From Rikenella sp031551865 (GTDB lineage Bacteria; Bacteroidota; Bacteroidia; Bacteroidales; Rikenellaceae): a stretch of DNA of 64,000 nucleotides. Below, one piece after another: positions 52,085 to 60,089 of the stretch. How positions within the stretch are numbered: the stretch's first letter is position 1; each line of letters opens with the position of its first letter. The position numbers and the translations under genes were made by a program. The DNA is taken from the NCBI GenBank assembly GCA_031551865.1, contig JAVBMY010000004.1, positions 248,001 through 312,000 of the forward strand, read 5' to 3'. The notes under the pieces were generated by a model, which made no database searches, had not been told where the DNA came from, and saw only the letters and a program-made list of their open reading frames with translations.

Positions 52085-53557
52085 CTAGTCCTGGCGACTG
52101 TAGTTCGGGGCCTCGCGGGTGATGGCCACGTCGTGGGGGTGGCTCTCCTCCATGCCGCTTCCGGTGATGCGGATGAAGCGGGCCTTCTTGAGTTGCTCGA
52201 TGGTCGGGGCACCGCAGTAACCCATCCCGGCCCGCAGGCCGCCGAGCATCTGGTAGACCACCTCGGCCAGCGTACCTTTATAGGGTACCCGGGCGGCAAT
52301 GCCTTCGGGTACGAACTTTTTGATGTCGTCTTCGGCATCCTGAAAATAGCGGTCTTTCGACCCTTTCTGCATGGCTTCGAGCGACCCCATGCCTCGGTAA
52401 GATTTGAATTTGCGGCCGTTGTAGATGATCGTTTCGCCGGGCGATTCCTCGACCCCCGCGAACATCGAGCCGGCCATGATACAGTCGGCTCCGGCGGCAA
52501 TGGCCTTGACGATGTCGCCCGAGTAACGGATCCCGCCGTCGGCAATCACGGGCACGCCCGAACCCTTGATCGCATCAGCCACATCGTAAATAGCGTGGAT
52601 CTGGGGCACGCCGATCCCGGCGATGATGCGGGTGGTGCAGATCGAGCCGGGGCCGATGCCCACCTTTACGCCGTCGGCGCCCGCATTGACGAGCATCTGC
52701 GCGGCCTCGGCAGTAGCGATGTTGCCCACCACCACATCGAGCGAGGGGTATTTGGCTTTCACCTCGCGCAGTTTATTGATCACGCCGAGCGAATGGCCGT
52801 GGGCCGTATCGATCACCACGGCATCGACCCCGGCTTTGTAGAGGGCGTCGACACGTTCGAGGGTGTCGGCCGTAACGCCTACCCCGGCAGCCACACGCAG
52901 GCGGCCCTTGGAGTCTTTGGCGGCGTTGGGGTTATCGCGCACCTTGGTGATGTCCTTGTAGGTGAGCAAGCCGACCAGCTTACCGTCGTTGTCCACTACG
53001 GGCAACTTTTCGATCTTGTTCTCAAGGAGTATCTTGGCGGCCTCGGTGAGGTCGGGATTGTGTGTTGTGACAAGGTTCCCGCTGGTCATCACCTCGCGGA
53101 TCAGGCGCGCATAGTCGGCCTGGAAGCGCAGGTCGCGGTTGGTGACGATACCGATGAGTTTCTTGCTACCGTCGATCACCGGAATACCGCCGATTTTGTT
53201 CTCGCGCATCAGATTGACCGCTTCGCCCACCGTGTTGTCGGGACCGATGGTGATGGGGTCGTAGATCATCCCGTTCTCGGCGCGTTTGACTTTGCGCACC
53301 TGGGCGGCCTGTGCATCGATGGTCATGTTCTTGTGGATCACGCCGATCCCTCCGGCCCGGGCGATGGCGATGGCCAGTTCGGCCTCGGTCACAGTATCCA
53401 TGGCCGCCGACACAATGGGGGTGTTGATCCCCACATTGCGCGAAAAGCGCGAGCGGACGCATACGTCGCGGGGAATTACTTCGGAATAGGCGGGAACAAG
53501 CAGTACATCGTCGAACGTGAGGCCTTCGGCGACAACTTTATCTTCAAGGAATGACAT
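52085..53557 (-). CDS. guaB: IMP dehydrogenase
   Basis: 490 residues. Oxidises IMP to XMP with NAD+, the committed step of GMP synthesis. The catalytic cysteine is C307 in GIGPGSICTTRIIAG. Two CBS domains lie at about 95-205 (KIGGIPVIDGSKKLIGIVTN, KIEKLPVVDNDGKLVGLLTY). The barrel shows VIDTAHGHS, VVGNIATAEAA and VIADGGIRYSGDI. The C-terminus with YCGAPTIEQL is complete. The promoter is strong and the terminator hairpin is at 51885. Confidence 0.97.
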   Translation of the reverse strand: MSFLEDKVVAEGLTFDDVLLVPAYSEVIPRDVCVRSRFSRNVGINTPIVSAAMDTVTEAELAIAIARAGGIGVIHKNMTIDAQAAQVRKVKRAENGMIYDPITIGPDNTVGEAVNLMRENKIGGIPVIDGSKKLIGIVTNRDLRFQADYARLIREVMTSGNLVTTHNPDLTEAAKILLENKIEKLPVVDNDGKLVGLLTYKDITKVRDNPNAAKDSKGRLRVAAGVGVTADTLERVDALYKAGVDAVVIDTAHGHSLGVINKLREVKAKYPSLDVVVGNIATAEAAQMLVNAGADGVKVGIGPGSICTTRIIAGIGVPQIHAIYDVADAIKGSGVPVIADGGIRYSGDIVKAIAAGADCIMAGSMFAGVEESPGETIIYNGRKFKSYRGMGSLEAMQKGSKDRYFQDAEDDIKKFVPEGIAARVPYKGTLAEVVYQMLGGLRAGMGYCGAPTIEQLKKARFIRITGSGMEESHPHDVAITREAPNYSRQD

Positions 53558-53581
53558 AGCGGTACGGGATTAAAAATTTGA

Positions 53582-53611
53582 CAAAGATAGAAATTTTATA
53601 CGGCAGGGCAA
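53582..53611 (-). promoter_or_regulatory. Promoter of guaB
   Basis: On the minus strand TTG (53611-53609), a 19-base spacer and TATCTTTG (53589-53582), 24 bases before the guaB ATG. Confidence 0.7.
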
Positions 53612-53673
53612 GCGCCTTCTTCGCTCCTTACCTTTTGTACCTGATCCGCAACTCAAGCCATCCCCTGCACAGC

Positions 53674-54231
53674 TCAGAACAGATGGCTCGACAGGATCAT
53701 CCGGCAAAGGCGCTCGCGGGCGCGGTGGATCTGCGTCTTGACGGTACCGATGGGTTTACCGAGTTTTTCGGCAATCTCTTCGTAAGAATATTCGCTCCAA
53801 AAACGCAGTTCGAGCATTTCGCGATAGTGGGGCGGGAGTTTTTCGAGCAGTTCGGAGAGCTGCGAATGGCTTTGGCTCGAAATGATGCGTTCTTCGGGAT
53901 TGAGAGTGTCGCTGGCAGCATCGACATTGCGGGTATCCCCGGCATTGACGAGCATCGATCCGCTTTTTTTCTTGCGCGTGTAATCGATAAAGAGGTTCCG
54001 CGCGATGGTATGGATCCACTGCCCGAACGCATACGAAGGATCGTAGCGGTCGAGGTTCAGGTAGGCCTTGACGATGGTTTCCTGCAAAATATCCTTGGCG
54101 TCCTGCGGATCGGAACAGCGCTGAAGGGTAGCGGCATAAAGCTGGGAACGATAGCGGGCAAGCAGCGTTTCGTAGCTCGCCGTATCGCCTCCGAGGACGT
54201 TTTGTATCAATTGTTGATCGGTCAGATCCAT
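53674..54231 (-). CDS. ECF-type sigma-70 factor
   Basis: 185 residues from the ATG at 54231 (MDLTDQQLIQNVLGGD), chosen because the longer frame to 54267 would overlap the gene upstream by 46 bases; this one overlaps by 10. Region 2: DAKDILQETIVKAYLNL and FGQWIHTIARNLFIDYTRKK. Region 4: LPPHYREMLELRFWSEYSYE and EIAEKLGKPIGTVKTQIHRA. No anti-sigma gene follows; guaB is next. It is translationally coupled to the glycosyltransferase gene. The regulon is unknown. Confidence 0.9.
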   Translation of the reverse strand: MDLTDQQLIQNVLGGDTASYETLLARYRSQLYAATLQRCSDPQDAKDILQETIVKAYLNLDRYDPSYAFGQWIHTIARNLFIDYTRKKKSGSMLVNAGDTRNVDAASDTLNPEERIISSQSHSQLSELLEKLPPHYREMLELRFWSEYSYEEIAEKLGKPIGTVKTQIHRARERLCRMILSSHLF

Positions 54232-55397
54232 ACCCTTCGGCTCGGTTTCAATTTGCGGCTGATCCACAGAAGCAATTCACCCACGGGGGCCGCAAAATCG
54301 TGGATGATATAAGCCCAGGCCAGGCGGTTTTCGCCCAAACGCTTCATGATGGATTTGATGCTCACGAGCATCACCATTTCGCGCATCCCCCACAAAGATA
54401 GTGCCGCGATCCAGACGATGGGATGCCAAAGCACAACCAACGTCGCGGCGATCATCACCGTAAGGGCCCGGGTCAGCAGTTCGGCAAATGCCGAAATCCG
54501 GGGTCCCGCCTTGTAGCGGTCGGTGGAAGCGGCGCGGTATTTTCGTTCGGCGCGCCACCAGCGGAGGGCTTCGCGTCCCGTACCGCATTGGAACTGGCGT
54601 ACCGTGGCCTGCGGGCTGATGATCACGCTGGTCATGTGGCGCGCGTCGTATCCTTCGGTAGCTTTCTGCACGAAGAGGTCGTCTTCGCCGAGGGTCATGC
54701 GCAAGTGGGTGTAGTTGGTGTCGAAAAAGAGGCTGCGGGTATAGCCGATGTTATTGTATATACCCCGGTAGGGACGGCCCGCGATGGCGGCTGACAGGTA
54801 ACGCACCGAGGTGGTCAGGCGTTGGCAGCGGATGATCTTGTTGGCTGCTCCGGGCAGGCGCTCGATGCCGGTATAGCCGATCACCAGCGACCCTCCGTTG
54901 AAGCCGCGGGCCATCAGCGAGAGCCAGTGTTTCGATACCGGCACGGCGTCGGCATCGGTAAAGATGATATTTTCGTAACGGGCGGCCTTGATACCGACGG
55001 TCAGGGCCAGTTTCCGGCTATGGCGGAAGATGGGGTCGGCCTTGATGGTGGTATAGCGCAGGTGGGGGTATTGGAGGGCAGTCGCCTGGAGCTCCGATAC
55101 GAAATCTTCGTCCGACCCGTCGTCCACCACGATCACTTCGTACTCGGGGTGGCTCTGGGCGAGCAGCAGGGGAAGATACTCTCGCACATAGGCGGTATCG
55201 TCGGCTATGATGATCACTACCGATACGGGCGGCGGAGGAGCCTGTTGCGTGGCGGCTTCGCGGCGGCGGTGGCTGTGGCGGGCCACACGCGAATACGAAA
55301 GCCAGTAAACGATCTGGATAACGGCAACGACAAAGAGCGTTGCCAAAAGGATAAGGACGTACAGCGGATATTGGTCTAACAATTCGTTCACGGTCAT
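54222..55397 (-). CDS. GT2 family glycosyltransferase, membrane-bound
   Basis: 391 residues from the ATG at 55397 (MTVNELLDQYPLYV); the longer frame reaches into nagB's terminator and is rejected. An N-terminal membrane helix (about 10-30) is followed by a GT-A fold: VSVVIIIADDTAYVREYLPL, VIVVDDGSDEDF, and the metal-binding IIFTDADAVPVS. GEDDLFVQKA and a QxxRW-like RWWRAERKY come next, then two C-terminal helices (about 325-365). It transfers a sugar at the cytoplasmic face of the membrane; substrate unknown. The 3' end overlaps the ECF sigma gene. Confidence 0.88.
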   Translation of the reverse strand: MTVNELLDQYPLYVLILLATLFVVAVIQIVYWLSYSRVARHSHRRREAATQQAPPPPVSVVIIIADDTAYVREYLPLLLAQSHPEYEVIVVDDGSDEDFVSELQATALQYPHLRYTTIKADPIFRHSRKLALTVGIKAARYENIIFTDADAVPVSKHWLSLMARGFNGGSLVIGYTGIERLPGAANKIIRCQRLTTSVRYLSAAIAGRPYRGIYNNIGYTRSLFFDTNYTHLRMTLGEDDLFVQKATEGYDARHMTSVIISPQATVRQFQCGTGREALRWWRAERKYRAASTDRYKAGPRISAFAELLTRALTVMIAATLVVLWHPIVWIAALSLWGMREMVMLVSIKSIMKRLGENRLAWAYIIHDFAAPVGELLLWISRKLKPSRRVWI

Positions 55398-55428
55398 CTC
55401 GGGTCTGGTGGGGGGCCTCAGTAAACTA

Positions 55429-55436
55429 CAAATGTA
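55429..55436 (-). promoter_or_regulatory. -7 box for the glycosyltransferase gene
   Basis: On the minus strand TACATTTG (55436-55429), 31 bases before the ATG. Confidence 0.5.
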
Positions 55437-55484
55437 ATGATTTTTGCGTTCCGTTGTGGGCTCCGGCAACCCCCGGAAATAAAA

Positions 55485-55519
55485 AAGGCGCGGCTTGTTA
55501 TCGAACAGCGCCGCGCCTT
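55485..55519 (-). terminator. Terminator of nagB
   Basis: AAGGCGCGGC (55485-55494) and GCCGCGCCTT (55510-55519); on the minus strand a T-run follows. Confidence 0.8.
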
Positions 55520-55542
55520 GGTTTTCCGTATATTTACCGGCT

Positions 55543-56352
55543 TTAGAAAAGCGTTTTCGGGTCGAGGTGGGCCGCTTCGATGTCCTTGAAATATTTGTAA
55601 GTCCCGACTTTGAGTTCGGCAGTGGCGTCTTCGTCAGCCACGATGATACCGTGGGGGTGGAGCTGCAGGGCACTGATGGTCCACATGTGGTTGACGCCTT
55701 CCTCGACGCCGTGGCGCAGGGCGCGGGCCTTGCCGTGGCCGTTCACGAGGATCAGCACCTCTTGGGAGTCCATGATAGTGCCGACGCCGACGGTGAGGGC
55801 TGTCCTGGGCACTTGGTTCGGATCGTTGTCGAAGAAACGTGAATTGGCGATGATAGTATCCTGCGTGAGGGTTTTCATGCGGGTGCGCGAGGTGAGCGAC
55901 GAAGCGGGCTCGTTGAAGGCGATGTGGCCGTCGGGGCCGATACCGCCCATGAAAAGTTGGATACCGCCGAGCGCTTTCATTTTGGCCTCGTAGGCAGCGC
56001 AGGCTGCCGCCGGGTCGGGGGCGTTGCCGTCGAGCAGGTTCACGTGCTCGGGCTTGATGTCGACGTGGCTGAAAAAGTTAGTCCACATGAAAGTGTGGTA
56101 ACTCTGGGGATGTTCGCGGGGGATACCACAATATTCGTCCATGTTGAAAGTCACGACGTTGGCGAATGAAAGGCGTCCGGCCTTGTGCAAGGCGATCAGT
56201 TCCCGGTAGGTGCCGAGCGGCGTTGAGCCGGTGGGCAGGCCGAGCACATAGGGTTTCTCGGGCGTGGGATTGAATACCGCGATGCGCGAGGCGATGTAAT
56301 GGGCGGCCCAACGCGAAAGGTTGCCGTAGTCGGGCTGAATAATCAGTCTCAT
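55543..56352 (-). CDS. nagB: Glucosamine-6-phosphate deaminase
   Basis: 269 residues. Converts glucosamine 6-phosphate to fructose 6-phosphate and ammonia, bringing amino sugars into glycolysis. Family motifs: GLPTGSTPLGTYREL, the catalytic FNMDEYCGI with Asp72, MGGIGPDGHIAFNEP, SRFFDNDPNQVPRTALTVGV and LVNGHGKARAL. Length is standard. No nagA gene is adjacent. It has its own promoter and terminator. Confidence 0.96.
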   Translation of the reverse strand: MRLIIQPDYGNLSRWAAHYIASRIAVFNPTPEKPYVLGLPTGSTPLGTYRELIALHKAGRLSFANVVTFNMDEYCGIPREHPQSYHTFMWTNFFSHVDIKPEHVNLLDGNAPDPAAACAAYEAKMKALGGIQLFMGGIGPDGHIAFNEPASSLTSRTRMKTLTQDTIIANSRFFDNDPNQVPRTALTVGVGTIMDSQEVLILVNGHGKARALRHGVEEGVNHMWTISALQLHPHGIIVADEDATAELKVGTYKYFKDIEAAHLDPKTLF

Positions 56353-56385
56353 GATTTACTGGAAGTTTTTCAGATGATATGTGTG

Positions 56386-56393
56386 CAAAGATA
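56386..56393 (-). promoter_or_regulatory. -7 box for nagB
   Basis: On the minus strand TATCTTTG (56393-56386), 33 bases before the nagB ATG. Confidence 0.6.
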
Positions 56394-56401
56394 CTAAACA
56401 A

Positions 56402-56437
56402 CATGGAGTTTCCGCACCTTGCGTGGGAAACTCCATG
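56402..56437 (-). terminator. Terminator of the Cys-rich protein gene
   Basis: 12-base perfect arms CATGGAGTTTCC (56402-56413) and GGAAACTCCATG (56426-56437), 40 bases past the stop codon of the minus-strand gene. Confidence 0.65.
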
Positions 56438-56477
56438 CGTTCCGCCTCCCTTTGAGCGGGGCGGTTGTCAGTCCGGT

Positions 56478-56804
56478 TTAGTGGGCACCGCAGGGGTGGC
56501 CATGACCACCGTGGGTGCAGGTCGAATCTTTCGGGCATGTTTCGCCGCACATCTCGCCGCACGAGGCGCTACACGCCGCGGGTTTCTCGGCCGGGCAATA
56601 GGTGCAACAGCTACCGTCGTCTTTGCATTGGACGCCTTTGCTGCAAGGCTGGCCTTCGACACAGCATATGGCATTGGCATTGCATTCATCTTGTGGCGTG
56701 CAGCCGGCTTTATGGCAGCACATGCTGAGAGCGAACGCCACGCCAGCGCCCACGATCAGGCCTACGATACCTCCGATGATTCCTCCTTTTGTTCCTGGTT
56801 TCAT
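56478..56804 (-). CDS. Small Cys-rich membrane-anchored protein
   Basis: 108 residues from the ATG at 56804 (MKPGTKGGIIGGIVGLIVGA); a longer frame to 56876 runs across the promoter. One glycine-rich membrane helix (about 8-30), then about 75 residues with 17 cysteines in spaced pairs (SMCCHKAGC, AICCVEGQPC, GSCCTYC, CGEMCGETC) and a His-rich end HGGHGHPCGAH. It has no family I recognise. The cysteine content suggests metal binding, or a disulfide-rich surface protein; both are inference. Strong own promoter and terminator. Confidence 0.8.
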   Translation of the reverse strand: MKPGTKGGIIGGIVGLIVGAGVAFALSMCCHKAGCTPQDECNANAICCVEGQPCSKGVQCKDDGSCCTYCPAEKPAACSASCGEMCGETCPKDSTCTHGGHGHPCGAH

Positions 56805-56873
56805 ATATTCAATGGTTTTTAATGGGTTTTTACACACGCTCCGGCGACAAATTCCGCCGCCCTCTCTGAATGA

Positions 56874-56904
56874 CAAATATATGTATTAACCGACTCTTCT
56901 CCAA
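56874..56904 (-). promoter_or_regulatory. Promoter of the Cys-rich protein gene
   Basis: On the minus strand TTG (56904-56902), a 20-base spacer and TATATTTG (56881-56874). Confidence 0.65.
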
Positions 56905-56915
56905 TAGCCCCTCCA

Positions 56916-57605
56916 TCATTTTATCCGGGACAGGATGCGTAAGACCCGCTCGGGGGCGGAAAAAAGAGACTCGTCGATCCGCATCCGGGCCTTCAGCCCG
57001 TCGCGCAGTACTTCGTAGTCGCCCGGAGGGGGGAGCAGTTTGGTGGGATCGTGCGGCGGAGCGGTCAGCACGAGGTAAGGGCCTCCGAGCAATTCGGCGG
57101 CTTTCGGCATGTCGCCCTGCACAATGGCGGTACGCACCGCGGTCGAGCTGATCGAGTGGTAGCGACCGAGGTTCACGGTGCGGATGCCGTATCTTTCGAG
57201 CAGCCCCTCGCTACCTCCGCGGTTATGGCCGAAGTGGTGCCCTTCGCCTTCGACAACGACGGCAGCCCCGAGCTTTCCAGCCAGATCGTCACGGACGAAC
57301 TGCTCGGCCGGTGTTTGGCTGAATTCGCGCGTGAACGGCACTACCACCACATGCCGCACCGGAGTTTCGGCCAATAGCATCAGTTTTTCGGGCAGCGTGG
57401 TCAGCAGGCGGTTTTCGCCCTTGAGCACCAGGCGCGGATGAGGTTCGAAAGTCACGACCACCGATTCGCCCCCGGCGGCCTTAGCCTCTTCGGCCAGCAC
57501 ATCCATCAATAGTCTGTGCCCGCAGTGTACGCCATCGAACGAGCCCACAGCCACCGCCGAGCGCCGCAACGAGGGACACGCTTCGAAACCGTAATAGACC
57601 TGCAT
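56916..57605 (-). CDS. ribF: FAD synthetase (RibF) without complete riboflavin kinase domain
   Basis: 229 residues against about 310 for bifunctional RibF. The adenylyltransferase half is intact: GSFDGVHCGH at 21-30, TFEPHPR, EGEGHHFGHNRGG and SSTAVR. The C-terminal half stops shortly after LTAPPHDPTKLLPPPGDYEV, so most of the flavokinase domain that makes FMN is missing. There is no frameshift visible in the following bases. It may be an FMN adenylyltransferase only, or a second RibF copy. Confidence 0.85.
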   Translation of the reverse strand: MQVYYGFEACPSLRRSAVAVGSFDGVHCGHRLLMDVLAEEAKAAGGESVVVTFEPHPRLVLKGENRLLTTLPEKLMLLAETPVRHVVVVPFTREFSQTPAEQFVRDDLAGKLGAAVVVEGEGHHFGHNRGGSEGLLERYGIRTVNLGRYHSISSTAVRTAIVQGDMPKAAELLGGPYLVLTAPPHDPTKLLPPPGDYEVLRDGLKARMRIDESLFSAPERVLRILSRIK

Positions 57606-57737
57606 GGGGCTGTTTATAAAATGGATGTGAGGGGTTTGAATGATTCGAAAAGCTCCCCGAATGGAGGAAGTCCGATGAGTAAGTTCGGAAGCAGGCCGGA
57701 CAGGAGGCGGTTGTACCGTGCCTCCAGGGGCTGTGCG

Positions 57738-58376
57738 CTATTTCGAGAAGTAGGCGACTTTTTCGAGCAAGGTAATGATGTCGTAATCTTCGACGTAAAT
57801 ATCAAGCGGAAAATTCAGCGGAGTCGACGTAAAGTTCAGTACACCCCGCACTCCGGCCCGCGTGATGGGCTCGACCATCTGGGCGGCGGCCCCCGACGGC
57901 AGGGTCAGAATCACCAGGCGGATGTTGTGTTCGGCGGCACGCTCCACGAAATCGTCGGCGTGGTAACAGGGAATCCCGGCCACATTGCGCCCCACTTTGC
58001 GGCCGTCGATGTCGAACGAAGCCACGATGCGGAGCTTCGAGCGTTTACCGTTGAAATAGTGGGTCACGGCCTGCGCCAGGTTCCCCATCCCGATGATGGC
58101 CACGTTGAGCGGTTTCGGGCTGTCGAGTATCTCGCCGATAAACGAGATCAATGTACCGACATCATAGCCTTTCTTGGTGTCGCTGGTAAAGCCGATCAGC
58201 ATCAGGTCGCGGCGCACCTGCACCGCCGTGATACCATGCATCGAGGCCAGTTCGTGCGAATAGATGTGCGTACGTCCGCTGGCCAGGCATTCGAGCAGCA
58301 TCCGGCGGTATTCGCTCAGGCGCTCGATGGTGCGCTCAGGCAGGGATTTGGGCGGGGATTTGACGATTTTCTTCAT
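57738..58376 (-). CDS. rex: Redox-sensing transcriptional repressor Rex
   Basis: 212 residues. Rex represses respiratory and fermentative genes and leaves DNA when NADH rises. N-terminal winged helix (about 10-80; LPERTIERLSEYRRML, YSHELASMHGITAVQVRRDL), Rossmann NAD(H) fold with GMGNLAQA at 96-103, and the C-terminal swapped helix (about 195-212). It follows the DUF4293 gene by 25 bases and probably shares its promoter. The 132-base gap to ribF shows no clear element. Confidence 0.95.
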   Translation of the reverse strand: MKKIVKSPPKSLPERTIERLSEYRRMLLECLASGRTHIYSHELASMHGITAVQVRRDLMLIGFTSDTKKGYDVGTLISFIGEILDSPKPLNVAIIGMGNLAQAVTHYFNGKRSKLRIVASFDIDGRKVGRNVAGIPCYHADDFVERAAEHNIRLVILTLPSGAAAQMVEPITRAGVRGVLNFTSTPLNFPLDIYVEDYDIITLLEKVAYFSK

Positions 58377-58401
58377 AGACCACGTCGTTTGTTTCGCGAG
58401 G

Positions 58402-58908
58402 TTACCGGATCCGGTCGGCGGAGCGGAGCAACAGCAGGTCGCGCGATATGCCGCGGAAAGCCAGGTAAACCAGAATCACCGACACGATGGGAAAGACATC
58501 GGCGATTGAATACACTACCCCGGGCACCTGGTCGCTGAACCAAAGCAGGTAGATGATCTGCATCACCTGAAGACCGATCAGCACGATGGCCAGCGGCAGG
58601 CAAAAACGCAGTTGCGCCAAGCGCCGGCGGTAAAGGAATATGACAACCACGGCCCCAAGCAGCGCCACAGCGATCAGAATACCCAAAAAGGGATTGGCTA
58701 CCCGGATACCGTCGGAGTCAACCATGGCATCGGCAAGTACTATAGTGCCGTCCGCGGCTACTTTGGCATCGGCGGGAACTACCACGCCCCACGCATCGAG
58801 GGTAAATTCCCCGCCATTGACGCTGGCGGTGGCAAAATTGCAGAACAGCATTGCCGCCATCAGCACGGCCACGATCAACAGGTAGAGGGATTGAATTCTC
58901 TGAATCAT
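58402..58908 (-). CDS. DUF4293 family membrane protein
   Basis: 168 residues from the ATG at 58908 (MIQRIQSLYLLIVAVLMAAM), the family start; the frame can be extended to 59004 but that part covers the promoter. Four predicted membrane helices: about 6-24, 65-85, 95-115 and 125-145, with a periplasmic loop between the first two. DUF4293 proteins are found in Bacteroidota, often beside rex as here; function unknown. Confidence 0.88.
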   Translation of the reverse strand: MIQRIQSLYLLIVAVLMAAMLFCNFATASVNGGEFTLDAWGVVVPADAKVAADGTIVLADAMVDSDGIRVANPFLGILIAVALLGAVVVIFLYRRRLAQLRFCLPLAIVLIGLQVMQIIYLLWFSDQVPGVVYSIADVFPIVSVILVYLAFRGISRDLLLLRSADRIR

Positions 58909-58928
58909 AGTTTTCTTACAGTTTAGGA

Positions 58929-58936
58929 CAAAGATA
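58929..58936 (-). promoter_or_regulatory. -7 box for DUF4293-rex
   Basis: On the minus strand TATCTTTG (58936-58929), 20 bases before the DUF4293 ATG. Confidence 0.6.
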
Positions 58937-58959
58937 AAAAGAATTATCTTTACGCTGTT

Positions 58960-59260
58960 TAATTTATAACAGTAGTGTGATAACCATAACCATCCTGTGG
59001 TCACAGCACTGTTATAACCGCAATTATTTTACGGACTTATCCCTTTCAGGCTTGGTATATCAGATTCAACCTGGCGCCCCCCCCGAGCGCGTGTAGCGCA
59101 CGGGTCGCGGGTTGCGAAGCAACCCGAAGAAGCTGAGGCAAAACGGGAGCAAGCCTAAAAGGGATAATGTAGTTGTTTTATTGAAGCACCACTGTTATAA
59201 CTACAGTTGCCCGGAGGCAACATTACTGTGATAATTGTGCGTTGATTCTCGGCAAGACTC
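58960..59260. repeat. Structured intergenic region with an inverted-repeat element
   Basis: The 376-base gap between the divergent DUF4293 and DUF3109 genes. Core element 59037-59167: inverted ends TTATCCCTTTCAGGCTT and AAGCCTAAAAGGGATAA, with GGGTTGCGAAGCAACCC inside. On both sides are copies of ACTGTTATAAC and GTGATAA motifs; TTATAACAGTAGTGTGA (58962) and TCACAGCACTGTTATAA (59001) form an imperfect hairpin. No gene seen. Confidence 0.65.
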
Positions 59261-59284
59261 CGTACCTTCATTGAATTTACCGAC

Positions 59285-59881
59285 GTGATACAAATAGACG
59301 ACAAGATCATCAGCATCGAACTGTTCACCGCGCGTTTCGCGTGCGACCTGAAGGCCTGCCGGGGCGAATGCTGCGTCGAAGGGAATGCCGGGGCGCCGCT
59401 CGATGCCGACGAAGTGGAACTACTCGAACAGGAGTTCAACAACTACAAGGAGTTCATGACCGTCGAAGGATTGTTATCATTGGCGACGCAGGGCTTTGCA
59501 GTGACCGACGACGACGGCGACCTCACCACTACACTGGTCAACGGCGCCGAATGCGCCTATACGATCAAAGAAAACGGGGTGACCTGGTGTGCTATCGAGA
59601 AGGCCTGGTCTAAAGGGTTCACCTCATTTCGCAAGCCGATTTCGTGCCACCTCTACCCCATCCGGCTGGTACAGTTGTCGAACGGAATGACCGGGCTGCA
59701 ATACCATCGCTGGGACGTCTGCTGCGGAGCCGAAGAACTAGGCACCGAGCGTGGTGAACCGCTCTACCGCACCCTGCGCGAACCCATCGTGCGGCGCTTC
59801 GGGCAAGCCTTCTACGACGCCATGCAGGAGTGCGAAGAAGAGCTGAAGAACATGCCCGAAGATTACCTGAACCGGGCATAA
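59285..59881 (+). CDS. DUF3109 family Cys-rich protein
   Basis: 198 residues from a GTG start, the only sensible one for the family N-terminus IQIDDKIISIELFTARFACD. Conserved cysteine motifs: CDLKACRGECCVEG near the N-terminus, CAY and TWCAIEKAW in the middle, SCHLYPIR and WDVCCGAEEL near the end. These are close to YkgJ-type zinc or Fe-S binding clusters. DUF3109 is a soluble Bacteroidota protein of unknown function. Confidence 0.86.
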   Translation: MIQIDDKIISIELFTARFACDLKACRGECCVEGNAGAPLDADEVELLEQEFNNYKEFMTVEGLLSLATQGFAVTDDDGDLTTTLVNGAECAYTIKENGVTWCAIEKAWSKGFTSFRKPISCHLYPIRLVQLSNGMTGLQYHRWDVCCGAEELGTERGEPLYRTLREPIVRRFGQAFYDAMQECEEELKNMPEDYLNRA

Positions 59882-59943
59882 TAGCTCCTCCTGAATTTAC
59901 TTTCTTCCCCTGCTCTCCTCCCACCTGTTTTATCGTCATTCAA

Positions 59944-60033
59944 GGTTTTGCAGGGTATATGGATATGAAAAACGCGGGGCCATCGCGCAATGTCGCGAAC
60001 AGCGTTTTTCATATCCATATACCCTGCAAAACC
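59944..60033. repeat. Perfect 32-base inverted repeat
   Basis: Arms 59944-59975 (starts GGTTTTGCAGGG) and 60002-60033 (ends CCCTGCAAAACC) are exact inverse copies of 32 bases around a 26-base loop with TCGCGCAATGTCGCGA. It lies between convergent genes, followed at once by an independent terminator. It matches no other element in the window. Confidence 0.85.
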
Positions 60034-60050
60034 GTCCACCATCACCATAG

Positions 60051-60089
60051 ATAAAGCGGTCGGTCGTTTTTAACGACCGACCGCTTTAT
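60051..60089. terminator. Terminator between DUF3109 and the permease gene
   Basis: 18-base perfect arms (60051-60068, 60072-60089) around TTT. It ends directly beside the stop codon of the minus-strand gene. Confidence 0.75.

Noticed and set aside
58960..59260. Classical Rex operator near the rex promoter
   Set aside because: No TTGTGAA-N6-TTCACAA-like palindrome; the GTGATAA and ACTGTTATAAC motifs do not match it.
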